A stretch of DNA of 64,000 nucleotides from contig CM114272.1 of assembly GCA_050084515.1 (NCBI GenBank), positions 41,540,001 to 41,604,000 on the forward strand, read 5' to 3'. Each line of letters opens with the position of its first letter. Positions within the stretch are counted from its first letter, which is position 1. The notes under the pieces were generated by a model. It did no database searches and was not told where the DNA came from. It worked only from the letters and a program-made list of their open reading frames with translations. Both the position numbers and the translations under genes were made by a program. This DNA is from Blasia pusilla. Lineage: Eukaryota; Marchantiophyta; Marchantiopsida; Blasiales. Shown one piece after another: positions 21,001-31,704 of this stretch.

Positions 21001-21115
21001 TTTTCCTCATCATTGTTCCCAAAAATTCCACCTCCTTGACAATGAAATTACCGATGAGTTGCCTCGATGAGTCACCTTGATGAGTCGCTCGAATCGTCTC
21101 ACGATGAGTCGCCAT
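18020..21115 (-). pseudogene. Spliced pseudogene with ParB-like and N4/N6 DNA-methyltransferase-like regions
   Basis: On the minus strand, exon 1 starts at ATG 21115 and encodes a charged coiled-coil-like region (REKKRLDASVRRAELAKARR). It has one in-frame TAG near 20820 and a frameshift near 20595. It reaches DLPTAIPEQLAGQDTHPIFER and a GTAAGA donor (20371-20376). The acceptor AG is at 20279-20280. The next exon contains FIWDGNHRFMAW and VKAVVLHPYPHH, like the DGxHR core of ParB/sulfiredoxin folds, ending at a GTAAGT donor (19801-19806). A later exon from 18618 (acceptor TTTATAG) contains REKFPALMQTLIELCSRRG then DLVFDLVGLSGAS. This resembles motif X then motif I (FxGxG) of beta-class permuted N4/N6 methyltransferases. 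The frame continues, with one frameshift and a TGA, to TAG at 18020-18022. I did not find the DPPY/DPPW motif. Confidence 0.5.
19527..19746. repeat. Tandem array of ~64-65 bp units, each holding one palindrome
   Basis: Palindromes start at 19527, 19592, 19657 and about 19721, so the spacing is 65, 65 and 64 bp. The spacer is conserved too (TTTCGGCCAAAAACATCC, then an A-rich stretch and CGGCCAGTCAA). This is local tandem amplification of palindrome plus spacer inside an intron of the minus-strand pseudogene. Confidence 0.85.
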
Positions 21116-21526
21116 GTAAAGCGCCCCTTGGTATCTGGTCCGCTGCTGCGTTGAAGAGCAATCAACATCGCGAAACAAAAAACCTGAAATGAGCAAACCC
21201 TAGCCTATTTATAATTTTCGAGCCGTTGGGTTGCACCGTCGTTCTGACGGCGTCGTGTCGGCCGTTATGGAGGTCTGGACGTGAAAACCACCAACCCGAT
21301 GGCCTCCGACGGGTTGGAGGCATCCGTCCTAGCCAATCTATCCTGGCAACCTGTCGGAGTCCGACAGGTTGCGCGCCTCCTCCGTCTTGGGGGAAGAACG
21401 CGAGGTACCCGCGCGACCCATCAAAGATCGACGGGTTGCACCCTTCCCTCCTCTTGGGATAACAAGGCGGGGTACCTGCGCAACTCGTCGGAGGCCGACG
21501 TGTCGCACGCTTCCTTCATGTAAGCG

Positions 21527-22195
21527 TTACAAGGTGAGGCACTTGCGCAACCCGTCGGAGGCCGACGGGTTGCACGCTTCCCTCATCTTGGGATAATAGG
21601 CGAGGTACCTAGGCAACTTGTCGGTTACACACACCTTGCACTCTTTTCTATCCCTTGGGTAACAACATGACAACGGATAGTTTTGAGGCAACCTCTTGCA
21701 ATCCGACGGGTCACAAGGTTTACCCTGAGTTGGGCAATCCCGTAACAGTCCCCAGCGATTAGTTACCTTAGCATATGCAAGTGTCTCGTGCTTGATGCTA
21801 GCAAAATCATCGCAAAAGACCATTGGTCGGCATGAAGGGGGTACAAACCCAACGGACTCCGACGGCTTCGAATTTGCAATGGGACAAGGAAACAAAAAAC
21901 GGATCTGGGTGCTTCCTATAGCACCCGAAAACCTACGCGGTCCTCTACTCCGGTCGTCCATCTCGTACGCCCAACTAGTAGGACCACTCAATGTGTGCGG
22001 TGGATCACTAACACACTCCTCTACACTCTCCCCCTCATGTGAAGATGACACAAAAGGAGATCGAGGTGGTCTCTCACGTGGAGACCCCCAAAACCTCGCA
22101 CCACTCTGGGTCAACCATGTAGAGCTACTCTCAGGTCCACCACCTTGCCTCTCAAGGTCCCGGAAGGATGTCATGATGATCCTCGTTCCCCTCAC
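21527..22195 (-). CDS. Unassigned 222-codon ORF
   Basis: A long open frame whose C-terminal third reads through palindrome-bearing sequence, which argues against that part being coding. The N-terminal half (from an internal Met at about 22174) is Pro/Ser/Arg-rich with no recognisable domain. It may be a 5' exon of the neighbouring pseudogene or a chance frame in GC-richer DNA. Confidence 0.2.
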   Translation of the reverse strand: MRGTRIIMTSFRDLERQGGGPESSSTWLTQSGARFWGSPRERPPRSPFVSSSHEGESVEECVSDPPHTLSGPTSWAYEMDDRSRGPRRFSGAIGSTQIRFLFPCPIANSKPSESVGFVPPSCRPMVFCDDFASIKHETLAYAKVTNRWGLLRDCPTQGKPCDPSDCKRLPQNYPLSCCYPRDRKECKVCVTDKLPRYLAYYPKMREACNPSASDGLRKCLTL

Positions 22196-22789
22196 AACTC
22201 ACAAATTTTTAGGATTTATAGGAGAGATATGGTAAAGCACCTTTGTGAGTAGAGAAGGACATCTTCAATAGGTTGAGGATGACGTGCTGAGGTCTTGGGA
22301 AACCTAAGATAGCAGGTTTTTCCTTCGTTTGGGCTCATTCAAAGCCACAGAGATAAACATACTAATTTGGGTAAGTTTGCATGTTGGGTAGAGTTGACTT
22401 TCCACTTTGGGAAGTGTCCCTTGACTCGCTATAGGAGCCAAGGAGGTGACCTGCGAGCATAGGTTCTTGAGGAGAGAGCTTGGGAGAGGGAAGGGGTATA
22501 CCTCTAAGAGAGAGAGCTTGAGAGCTCATTCTCTCTTTGTTGAACCTCTTGGCATGAGGCGGCGTAGTTATGGTTTTGCTTGTCTTGTGAGTGTAACCCA
22601 AGCGTCTCATTAGGAGAGTGGGTTTGGTTTGACATTGAGAGAGACATTTGAGAGTGCACAAATTTGAGAGCTATGGTGTTGAGAGAGATTGGATCTACTT
22701 GATTTACAGAGAGAGAATGCTGAGTGAAAAAGGTTCATGGGGGAGCTCGCTGGTCACTCGCTGGTTTTGCAGGTTGGGGATCGTATTCC

Positions 22790-22960
22790 CACTAGTAGAA
22801 AAGGGTTCAATTTTTAACCCATATTATTGTTACTCATGTTACTTAGAGTCGTTTCAACTACTCTTAGTTACTTGGAAACCCTCCTAGTGACTCATGAATT
22901 ACTCACATGGTAATGGAGTCAAATTTGAATACTTGTTTATTTTCATGAATAATGATATAT
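22790..22960 (+). repeat. CACTA 5' terminal inverted repeat and subterminal region
   Basis: The terminal CACTAGTA is followed by several short motifs of the TTACTCATG, GTGACTCATG and AGTTACTTGG type. They echo the GACT/AGTC motifs at the 3' end. Such subterminal repeats are the binding sites of TNPA-type proteins in this superfamily. Confidence 0.7.
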
Positions 22961-24076
22961 TTTTTAAGACTTATAGCAAGCCACTTTAACCTCGTTCCTT
23001 GTTGTTCAACGTTCAAGCCTCCCACGTCCCCCCCAATCTTCTCTCTTGCAAAATGCGTTTAGGGTGAGTGAAACAATCTTCACTCAATTTGCTATATCAG
23101 TCAGATAGAGGGTGAATGGATGGAAGGATAGAAGGACATGCATGATACAAGGGAATAAATTATTGAAACACTTTAGATAATTTAATCTTATAATCTTTTT
23201 CTTTAGGGAGGGTCATTTTTTACGGGAAGGGGTTATTAAGGTTTTGGGTTTAGGGCAATAAGGCCCTAAACACGAGTGGCAGGTCTGACATTTCGTAGTG
23301 AAATACTCCCGCCCCTGATTTGCACCTAGATTTGAAATGCTCTTCTTTGCCTTAGCCGTAGGCGCGCATTTAGAGAACTTTGCTCAAAGTTTGTCATCTT
23401 CAAACATAGTTAGCGCAAGAGCATTTTGCAAGTAACAAGTTTGGAGTGTATTACGCTTTATCACATCATTACGGCGGGAGAGGTGCGGAGGATAGAAAGT
23501 GGGCAACTCTGACCTGCAAGAGTGGGCGTTTAGGGTGAGGTCAAATCAACTCGTGGATTGTGGAGAGAAGGTGGTTGATTTCGAATATATGTGCTTGCGG
23601 CGCATTACCTTATACGTTGATTGCATTCATTCCATTTAAAACTGAGGTGAGTTGATTGTTTTCCGTAATGGCTCCTCTTATGTTGCATGTAGGTTGTGGG
23701 GTTTAATAGCAGGTATACAAATCTGGAAGCTACATTTTCCCTGGACGCGGTTAAAAAGGTATGAAATCTGATTGAAATTCATGGGATTTTTTTGTAAGAA
23801 CTTATTGGATATCTTCATGGACATGTGCGTCATATAGTGCAATAACAAAAATCTCCCGTACAAAAACAATCCCTCCTCAATATCAAAGATCCCCTGTACC
23901 AATCCATGAAAAGATCCATAGGTGGATACTTGAGGGAGAGGTGGACGATCTGTATGGTGACTTCTTTGTATACTTACTTTTGAACTACTCTTTTGTACTT
24001 TAGTAAATATTTAGGGTATTCACTTGAATGGAGAGAGAAGTTTTGTTGTCATTAAATACCGGGTAGTTGTAGCCTT
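22961..24076. other. CACTA 5' leader, no gene seen
   Basis: Non-coding by eye, with mixed AT-rich and purine-rich stretches; no conserved frame. It may hold the promoter. Confidence 0.45.
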
Positions 24077-24769
24077 GTGCACCATGGAGAGAGAACTCTT
24101 AGCATTGTAACATCCTTCATATCTATGGATGGCATTAGAGTGATGGCGGGTGTTTTGTTTCAACCAATGGTTCAAAACGACTCAAGGTACTTTTTGTCCA
24201 GCTTAAGGAGCCTTCCTTTTGAAGTGAAGGTCAAGATCTTTACCATGAGCAGGCCTACTAGTCTCTTGGACCATATCCTTGCCCTCCCAGAATCTGCAAG
24301 GGCAAACATTTGTTACTTTCATGCTTACTCTGACAATTATTGGACCCCAAATTGGCGACAAAGGCACACTAGGAATTGGCTATTCCGCTTAGAAGATCGC
24401 CACATGTATGTGCAATTTGTGGACATTGTTATGTGGATGGAGGATAGAGGAGCACTATTAGCATGGCTAATGCTTGGGGTCACCCGCAAAGTCATTCTTT
24501 ATATCTGTGATGATGCAGGGAGGATTCACCCTAGGGAGGATCATCCCATTGTTAGGAAGGCACAAGCCATCATTGAATATGCGCATTCTATTGGTGGCCA
24601 CATGGTAGAGGTTATTCTTGAGTATTGTAATACTTGGGAAGTTGTAACCTCGGGGGACTTAGTATGCATATCCTCAAGTCGTAGAACAATTTCAGGGAAA
24701 GTTTGCATATGTTGCCTAAACATATCCCGTGATGTTGCAGTATTGCAACGAGTCAAATCCGTAGCCTAA
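24077..24769 (+). CDS. Unrecognised 230-codon ORF in the CACTA element
   Basis: An open frame with balanced composition and Trp/His/Tyr-containing stretches (YFHAYSDNYWTPNWRQRHTR, FVDIVMWMEDRGALLAW, YICDDAGRIHPRED). It looks like real protein rather than a shadow frame. I do not recognise the family. It lies upstream of the PHD-like and BRCT-like fragments on the same strand, so all three may be exons of one captured host gene. Confidence 0.45.
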   Translation: MHHGERTLSIVTSFISMDGIRVMAGVLFQPMVQNDSRYFLSSLRSLPFEVKVKIFTMSRPTSLLDHILALPESARANICYFHAYSDNYWTPNWRQRHTRNWLFRLEDRHMYVQFVDIVMWMEDRGALLAWLMLGVTRKVILYICDDAGRIHPREDHPIVRKAQAIIEYAHSIGGHMVEVILEYCNTWEVVTSGDLVCISSSRRTISGKVCICCLNISRDVAVLQRVKSVA

Positions 24770-25227
24770 CTTGAGGCCCTTCATATGGCCAACGGATAAC
24801 ATTTGTAATTGTAAACAATAAGATAATAAGAGGATCCATTTTTTCCAATCATTGATTGAGTCACCGTTATTTTTCTTCATTGATGGAATTGGGCCTATTT
24901 TGAGGGGGCATGGTGTGTGTACACTCTTGACCTTGGACGATAAAAGATGCTATTATGGGGATGTATGCAACCAAACAATCAATAAGAAGTAACGATTGCT
25001 TCTTATGCTACTTAACTTTAACTTGTTCTATGTACATGCAGGTACGAAAGGATTGACTATTGGAAATATGAGTATCGTGAAGGCTATAGGTAACCTCCAC
25101 ATCCACTGACATCCATTTTTAAGCTTTTGTTTTCCGTGCTTTAACCGTGGACATTCAATATCCATTAAATTTCTACACCTAATAGTAATCTTATTGTCTT
25201 TTGTCTCAAAATGTAGGAGTAACCAAC

Positions 25228-25905
25228 GTACAAGGATGGCGTGCCCAAAATACCAGGCCAAGAAAACCCCCTAGGAGAGCACTTATGCGCCATATAGTGC
25301 ACTCCAAGTTCTGCAGAAGGCAGCCCATATTTGTGCAATCAGTGATGATGGGGAAGACCTGGTTGTTTGCGACGGACTTGTGCCAAACACTTCCACGCAA
25401 CTGCAGAATTAGCGGGAGCCATAGAGAACTCTTGTCCAGGGGTCAACCTCCCACCAAACCACAAGGGGCGCTGGTTGTGCCAAGATTGTGTGAAGCAAAT
25501 CACCACGTGTGCCAAGTGTGGTCTAGAGGGGAGTTTTGTAGAGAGCAAGGATTTTGGGGTTCGTGTGAGAAAGTGCCTAGATACCTTTTGTGTGAGGTTT
25601 TTTTGCTTTACTTGTTTGCCTACAGGAGTGGAGTCTTGCCCCATGCATTATTGCCCAAAATGCCATAAGCATGATGAGGAGTTGTGGGAGGACATGGTCT
25701 ATTGTCCTAGGTGCCCCCATTGCATGGCATTGGACTTGCTTGAAGAAGGCTATGAGCAAGGGTTCTGCATGCGATCGGATTATATATGGCCATGCTGCAT
25801 GTGGTGAGGATAAGTGGCGGTTCTATTGCCACCAACACAAAGTTGATCCCACACTTGAGACTCCTTTGAGAGATCATATTTCATGGATTTGATTTTTAGG
25901 TAGGC
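25228..25905 (+). pseudogene. PHD/zinc-finger protein fragment carried by the CACTA element
   Basis: Allowing one frameshift near 25370, the reading is ICAIS-DDGEDLVVCDG, then TCAKHFHATAE, then GRWLCQDC. This is a PHD-type C4HC3 layout with one zinc-ligand Cys replaced by Ser. A second Cys-rich block follows in ORF 25367-25807 (TCAKCG, KCLDTFC, CFTCLP, CPMHYCPKC, CPRCPHC), like an extended PHD or tandem finger. It is not a standard TNPA or TNPD part, so it is probably a captured host chromatin-reader gene fragment. Stops after 25807 break it. Confidence 0.5.
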
Positions 25906-26294
25906 GGATGAGAGATTCGTGTCTGAATATAATTCCGTGGCATTTTGGTGGAGAGTGTTGGGTAGCCACTTCTGATATAAAGAGGGTCGAGGCTCTAAAC
26001 ATGCTTACTAGGTAGGTGGTATGACTTTGTATAGATAATCTTCATAACCTACCCTCTGATTTTGAGAGTTCCAATCTTTTGAAATTTTGATCGAACTGCC
26101 GTAATTGCGAAACTATATAATATCAGTTTTTTTGTTTTGGAAGAATGAGAAATAATCGTGGTGGGTTCTAAAAGACTCTTGTGATTAGACTCTTGATTAG
26201 AATGTGTCTGGTTGTAGGTGGATTTATGTATTCATTCGTCATCCATTGCCATATCCAATCATGCAAGTATAGCTTTAGAGCTAGGTAGTCCATC

Positions 26295-27138
26295 ATGGAA
26301 AACCATTGGCAACATAGTACCAAAATTAGAATTGTTGAGCTTCCCCCACTCCTAAGTGGTGGTGTCTCTAGAGTGTTAATGTGTCATGAGACCTCACCGG
26401 GATGCGCATCGGGTACGATACCAACCTCTCTTTTTGCTGGGATTGTAGCCTGCATCATGGCCTCCCCTCAATTGCCCCATGATGAATGGTGTCGACTTAA
26501 GACAATCTTTGTGAAATTGGGTGGGAGAGAGACTGATTGTCTCCATGACGCCACACATGGCATTTCTGGGAATTGGGTAAGAGTTTTGGAGAATTTCAGA
26601 TGGACCATCTTGAATTCCTAGAGGAATGAACTGGGTGTTAAATATGTCCACATAGATTGGTTGTCCTTGTTTATCTAGGATGGAAGATTGCATGACCCTG
26701 ATGACCATGATTTATTCTAGAGTAAATCAAGCTTGGTGGCTATTTTGAGGGAAAAGAAATTGTATTGGAAGAATGTGAGGGAAGGGAAACCACTCCCAAC
26801 TAGTTCGCCACCCACTCCACATCCAACCATGTTTGGTCAAGTAAGGGTAGCATTTGTCCCTGACAATATATCTCAATGGAGGTTGACATGGATGAAGAGA
26901 AAAATTCTAGAATGTGGTGGGCATGTGGATGACATGGTGGAATAGGAATACCACCCACGTGATTTGCCCATCCTTTTCCAAATCCTGTAGACATCATGGA
27001 AAGATATTGATTCATTTGTGGGTCTCATCTCAAGGTCTGTATGTGCTTTATTACAACTGGGTCAAACAGTCCATTCAATTGGGGCACCTGGTAGAAAGTA
27101 CTCCACATGACTTGATTGGGAACAAGCCAGTGAAATAG
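26295..27138 (+). pseudogene. BRCT-like domain fragment carried by the CACTA element
   Basis: In ORF 26733-26945 the segment VRVAFVPDNISQWRLTWMK is followed by KILECGGHVDDMVE. In the next frame (from about 26941) come TTHVICPS and GLYVLYYNWVKQSIQLGHLV. The layout (N-terminal strand, helix, xCGGxV, THxI, then GLxVLxxxWVxxSIxxGxL) fits a BRCT domain, including its conserved Trp. One frameshift separates the halves. The upstream ORF 26295-26621 is unrecognised. With the PHD-like block it suggests a captured PHD-BRCT host gene. Confidence 0.45.
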
Positions 27139-27491
27139 CCATACCGGATCAACCAAGTCTTTGGAGACATGGAGGAGCTTACAAATGAGTGGCAACCCAT
27201 AGATCACGAAGAAACAGATTCCATCAGTTTGGATAGTTGCGAAAGTAGTGCATAGACCATGTACTAAGACATATATTTTTGTATTCAATGTGGGTTCCGT
27301 CTCACTGATTTTGCCTCAATACTAGGTTGCTCGAATATGTCCACATGCAGTGACTACATTCCAAGTTGGCCAATCAATTGTATAAAGGTGGGGAATATCA
27401 ACAACCTCGCGCATTTTTTTTACCACCCTTTAAGTTTATAAACATGTTTTTTTTTATGGTTGATAGTGAAGTTTGGTATCTTTAGGGTTTC

Positions 27492-29360
27492 ATGGATATC
27501 CCACCTAGCCCTCCCTACTGGGGGCAAAATGCTCATCATCATGCACTCATAGGCAATCCTCCACACCGCTTCGGACCTAGAACAAGCAGGTTACCATTAC
27601 AACATCCAGAACGGATCAGAGCTCATGATTCCAAACTTTGGGATCACGAGCAAGTCCAAGTGGGACACTCTAGAAGTGACCGGATGAGATGTCCTTGTAT
27701 AGCTTGCAATGGGTCTCGCACACTGGCCTTGCGGAATGTTTTCACTCACCTTCAGAAACACGGAAGGCATCCAGAAAAAAGAGTTTATGGAGTTCTAGGC
27801 GATGAGGACTCGTCTGATGAGGAGTGGAGGTCGGCATCGAACATTGCCAATGCGGCTAGACATGCATAATTTTTGGGACAAGCAATAGGCAACCTCGATG
27901 CCCGAGATGCGGGTGAGGCAAGTACCACACCCGAGGAGTTTGAAGAAAATAACTTTGATGATGGGGTTGATGTTAAAGGTGATAGTGTTGATCATGGGAT
28001 TGATGTGCAACGAATGGTCAGTGACATCTTCCAAGATCTTGATGCATTCTATGATGATGTTGAGGGCATGGAAGACATCATTGATGCAGTCGAAGAGGCT
28101 GGAGAGGATGCATACCATATTGGGCAAGAAGAGGACAAGCAGGGATGGATGTTTGGATCGCATGAAACTGTTGCTGATGCATGCAGGCCTCTCTTCCATA
28201 GCTCTAAGTGTACAAAGTTGGCCTTTGTACTTATGTTGATGAACATTTGTGGTAATCATTGTGTCCCAATTGTGTTTGTTTCAAGGTTACTTGCATTCTT
28301 GAAGACAACAGTCTTTCCTATTGGGAATACCACTCCTGGAAATAAGTACGAGGCAACTAAATTATTGTCAAGTCTTGGATTGAATTACAATTCCATTCAT
28401 GCTTGCCCTGGTGGCCATGTGCTCTTCAGAGGAGAGCATGCAAATCGATCAAGTTGCCCGGTATGTGGACAACAAAGGTATGGGAATGTGGGCAAGTCCA
28501 TGCAGCCTACAAGGGTACTTCAACATTTTGAAATCATTCCTAGATTGAAACGGATGTAGAGGAGCCCAAAAATTTCAAAGTTGATGACTTGGATAGCCGA
28601 GAACAAGAGTATCAATGGCCTGTAGCAGCACATCGGAGATTGAGAACATTGGAGATTCATCGATCGGAGATGGCCAAAGTTTGCAAGAGAGACAAGGAAC
28701 GTGAGACTTGGCCTCTCAATCGATGGAGTCAATCCATTCGGAGACAAGAACAATGTATATTCTTGCTGTTCTGCAACCATGCTGAATTACAACCTCCCTC
28801 TGTGGTTGACTACTAAGATTTTTTTTGTCTTATTGGTTTTGCTTATCCCAAGCCCACAATCTGCTCTTTGTAGGAATATAGACGTTTGGATAGCTCCTCT
28901 TGTGGATGAGTTGAAGCGCTTGTGGTACGAAGGCATTTGGATCCATGATGTGGTGCAACAGGTTGGGAGACCAAACCCATTTAGGCTACAAGCCCAATTG
29001 GTATTGACTTTGGGAGATTATCCAGCCCGCGGCATGATTTCTTGTCAAGCAACAAAGGGGTATTTGGCTTGTATTGCATGTGGCCCCAATTTCACTGGTG
29101 AGCATTCCAGACCTTTGAGGAGCATGAAATACACTAGACATTGACGTTTCCTCCCACTATATCATCCTTACAAACATAGGGCGTCACAGATAGTTCAATT
29201 CAAAAATGCCCGAGAGCTTTGTGGTCCACCTCCACGAGTCACTAAAGAGCAGATTCTGGATTGGGGACACCAAAAGACCATGTACGACATGGAAAGAGGC
29301 ACAGGTGGGGGTTTAGAGGGGGGACCAGAACGCCAAGATACAGAAGCTCCAAATGCTTAA
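27492..29360 (+). pseudogene. CACTA TNPD/TNP2-type transposase, N-terminal and catalytic part
   Basis: ORF 27492-27869 has a transposase-associated zinc-like block (MRCPCIACNGSRTLALRNVFTHL). ORF 27873-28559 has an acidic stretch, then TNP2 blocks (YEATKLLSSLGL, ACPGGHVLFRGEH, CPVCGQQRY). ORF 28701-29144 has RLGLSIDGVNPFGDKNNVYS, RNIDVWIAPLVDELKRLW and GDYPARGMISCQATKGYLAC. These are the recognisable TNP2/Transposase_21 core blocks. Stops and frameshifts at about 27870, 28560 and 29145 separate them. The enzyme would cut the element's ends. Confidence 0.85.
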
Positions 29361-29384
29361 CGGGATCTGGGATAGAGATATGGT

Positions 29385-30415
29385 TTGAAACGGCTTAGCA
29401 TACTTCATGTGGAGCTGGACTACTGGCAGGTAATCTATGTCACCCATTTGCTCTTACGCAACGTCTATTATTTGCCACACCATATGCTTTCAAGAATTGA
29501 GGCTCGTTTATCATCCATTTTTACTCGCAGTTGTCATATTTGGTGTAACAGAAGTTTGACCCTAGCAAACATAATCTATACATATTGCATATTGAGAAAA
29601 ATGTATGCAAGAGCCTATTGAGGTTCCTTTATGGGGAGAAGGACACAACAAGAGTGCGACTGGATCTCCAAGAGAGGAGAATACGTTCTCAATTTTGGTT
29701 GAAGGATGATGAGAACAGACCCAATATGGTATTAAAATACCAAACATCTTATGTTTGCACAGATACAGAGTGGAAAAAATCTATTTCGAGGCTTCAATAT
29801 TTGAGAGTTTTGACCGGCTATGCAAGTGCCTTCAAAAAGCATATGAAAACAAGAAACTCGATAGTATGAAGACACACGATTATCATGTGCTTATGCAACA
29901 GATTCTGCATGCATGCTTAAGGGGATTGATGCAGAAGCCAGTTCGTAATGCAATTGTGCAAGGTGTTTGGTCGTATATGTGTGAAGGTCTTTGATCGAAC
30001 AAGCTTTCCCAAGCTTAAAGATGATGTGGCAAAATTGTTGTGCGATTTGGAGATCCATTTTCCTCCCGCCTTCTTTGATGTCATGACTCATCTTGTTATC
30101 CATGTTGTGGAAGAGCTTGGACAATACAGGCATGTTTATACGAGGTGGATGTTCCCACTGGGGCATTTTATGAAAGTCTTGAAAGACCATATCTTGACAA
30201 GATACAGGCTTGAGGCCAGCATGGCAATGGGTTACATTTCGCACGAGACCTTGGGATATTTGACAGAGTATATGGCGGGGTTTGAACATGTGAAGGCCAA
30301 GATATGGCAAGCGGAGGAAGATGAGGGAGCAGTAGGTGAAGTTCTTTAAGGTAGATGTTCTCCATTGCAATTTCCGAGGCATATTTGGAAGATGGCTCAT
30401 GAATATGTGTTGCAA
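29385..30415 (+). pseudogene. TNPD C-terminal part (DUF4218-like)
   Basis: Blocks in successive frames are HIEKNVCKSLLRFLYG (about 29581), DYHVLMQQILHACLRGLM (about 29880) and FPPAFFDVMTHLVIHVVEEL then RWMFPLGHFMKVLKDHI (ORF 29948-30349). They match the conserved C-terminal region of CACTA TNPD transposases in order and spacing. Several frameshifts make this copy non-functional as read, unless small introns restore the frame. Confidence 0.82.
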
Positions 30416-30696
30416 AACACTAGTCTAATGCAACCATGGTGGAGGTAAGTAAAGGGTTGAATGGCTGAAGCCTATGTGTTGTTGCATTTTTTTGGCTTCC
30501 TTCCTTTTTTTATGTTGTCGCTCATTACATACTGGTCGACTAATAATGGCATGACCTCTACAGGAAATCTAATATGGAGAAAAATGCACATATTGGGGGT
30601 GGTGCGTGGGGCTTTCCACCATTCACATAATGGATTCACTTGGCAATCCAGGAGCATTCAACACTACACACAAATATGGACTAGGATGTCTACCTT

Positions 30697-31329
30697 TTGT
30701 TTGCTCCACCTCGAATGTTAGTCTTAGCTTACAAGAGAGTGCAAGCCTATGGAAACCACTTCCGTGTGGTAGATCAAAGTGATGATCATTTTGTCACATA
30801 TGATTCAAGGTTGATATATGTATTTGAGCAAATGAGCAATCACCAAGATAGAGGATGGATTGGAATGGGATACATAGGAGAGCCAACTGATATATGGAAA
30901 TTGGACTATGGGAACACATCCAATCCTATCATTCTCATGAAAGGGACTTGGGTGCAACCAGATTGGCGTGGAGCTAGGGCTACAATGAAGCGTGATAGTG
31001 ATGGATTCTTACTAGCAAATTTCAGGCAAATGCAACGTGAATGGTCAAAACCTTTTGTATTCCCTAGTCAGGTTGAACAGGCATTCTTCCTAGGTATGGA
31101 GGAATTGCCCGGATGGCGAGTAGTGTGCCACAAGCAGGCAAGGAATCATAGGATATCAAGTAATACTTTGGAGTTGAGTTTAGATGGCCACACGGCTTTT
31201 GAAGCTCCCAATAGAGCGGTTCAACCTGTCACAACTGTCGGAAGTCAGTATGTACCATTGATGAGGGTAGAAAGATGGGAAGGCAACCTTGAGATTGGAG
31301 AGGAACTTAATGATGCCATGGGTTCTTAA
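30697..31329 (+). CDS. TNPD terminal domain (DUF4216-like)
   Basis: An open 210-codon frame with VQAYGNHFRVVDQSDD, NPIILMKGTWVQPDWRG, DGFLLANF, KPFVFPSQVEQAFFL and GWRVVCHKQAR. These fit the DUF4216 domain found after DUF4218 in plant CACTA transposases. It ends at a TAA near 31329. Its function within TNPD is not known to me. Confidence 0.75.
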   Translation: MFAPPRMLVLAYKRVQAYGNHFRVVDQSDDHFVTYDSRLIYVFEQMSNHQDRGWIGMGYIGEPTDIWKLDYGNTSNPIILMKGTWVQPDWRGARATMKRDSDGFLLANFRQMQREWSKPFVFPSQVEQAFFLGMEELPGWRVVCHKQARNHRISSNTLELSLDGHTAFEAPNRAVQPVTTVGSQYVPLMRVERWEGNLEIGEELNDAMGS

Positions 31330-31704
31330 TGAAATGTTTGTGTGGTGTATTATGTCATTGGGCATGGGTTCATGGGACATGCACGTTGTTTGTTTTTTAA
31401 GGTATTTGATGGAAAATGTGAATGAAATGTGTGACCCTATTGAGGCCCGCGTGGCTTATGTGAACAGACGCCTTAAGGATTTGGCGGAAGAACTCAAATA
31501 GAGAGGCGTTGAATTGTAAGCTTTGACATATTGAGCACTCAGGTTTGGGCCTTTATGAATGAATCAGAAGCATTGTGCATAATTCATATTCTTGAAAAAC
31601 TTGTCCTCATGTGCAGCGCGGAGGCTTGTTCTAAGCAAGTACGTGCCCCACAACCTGCAAAGAGGGAGCCTCTCCATCTTGGATTGAAGCGGATGAGCTC
31701 TTAA

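Larger units (their letters stand above)
16767..21870. repeat. Dispersed cluster of a 27-bp palindrome (>25 copies)
   Basis: The consensus is arm GCAACCCGTCGGA, one central base, then the reverse-complement arm. Clear copies start at about 16808, 17164, 17853, 18829, 18885, 19007, 19299, 19350, 19426, 19527, 19592, 19657, 19720, 19763, 21292, 21346, 21482 and 21547; degraded ones lie at about 17092, 17781, 18770, 18950, 19231, 21420, 21690 and 21848. Arm variants are matched on both sides: the CCTG copy at 21346-21372 is a perfect palindrome, and the CTCG copy at 19592 pairs with CGAG. Copies lie in introns and flanks of the pseudogene at 18020-21115 and are absent from its exon-like blocks. 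Confidence 0.88.

Noticed and set aside
16767-21870. CRISPR-like array
   Set aside because: Repeats are palindromic with irregular spacing, the spacers are themselves repeated or intronic, and the DNA is eukaryotic.
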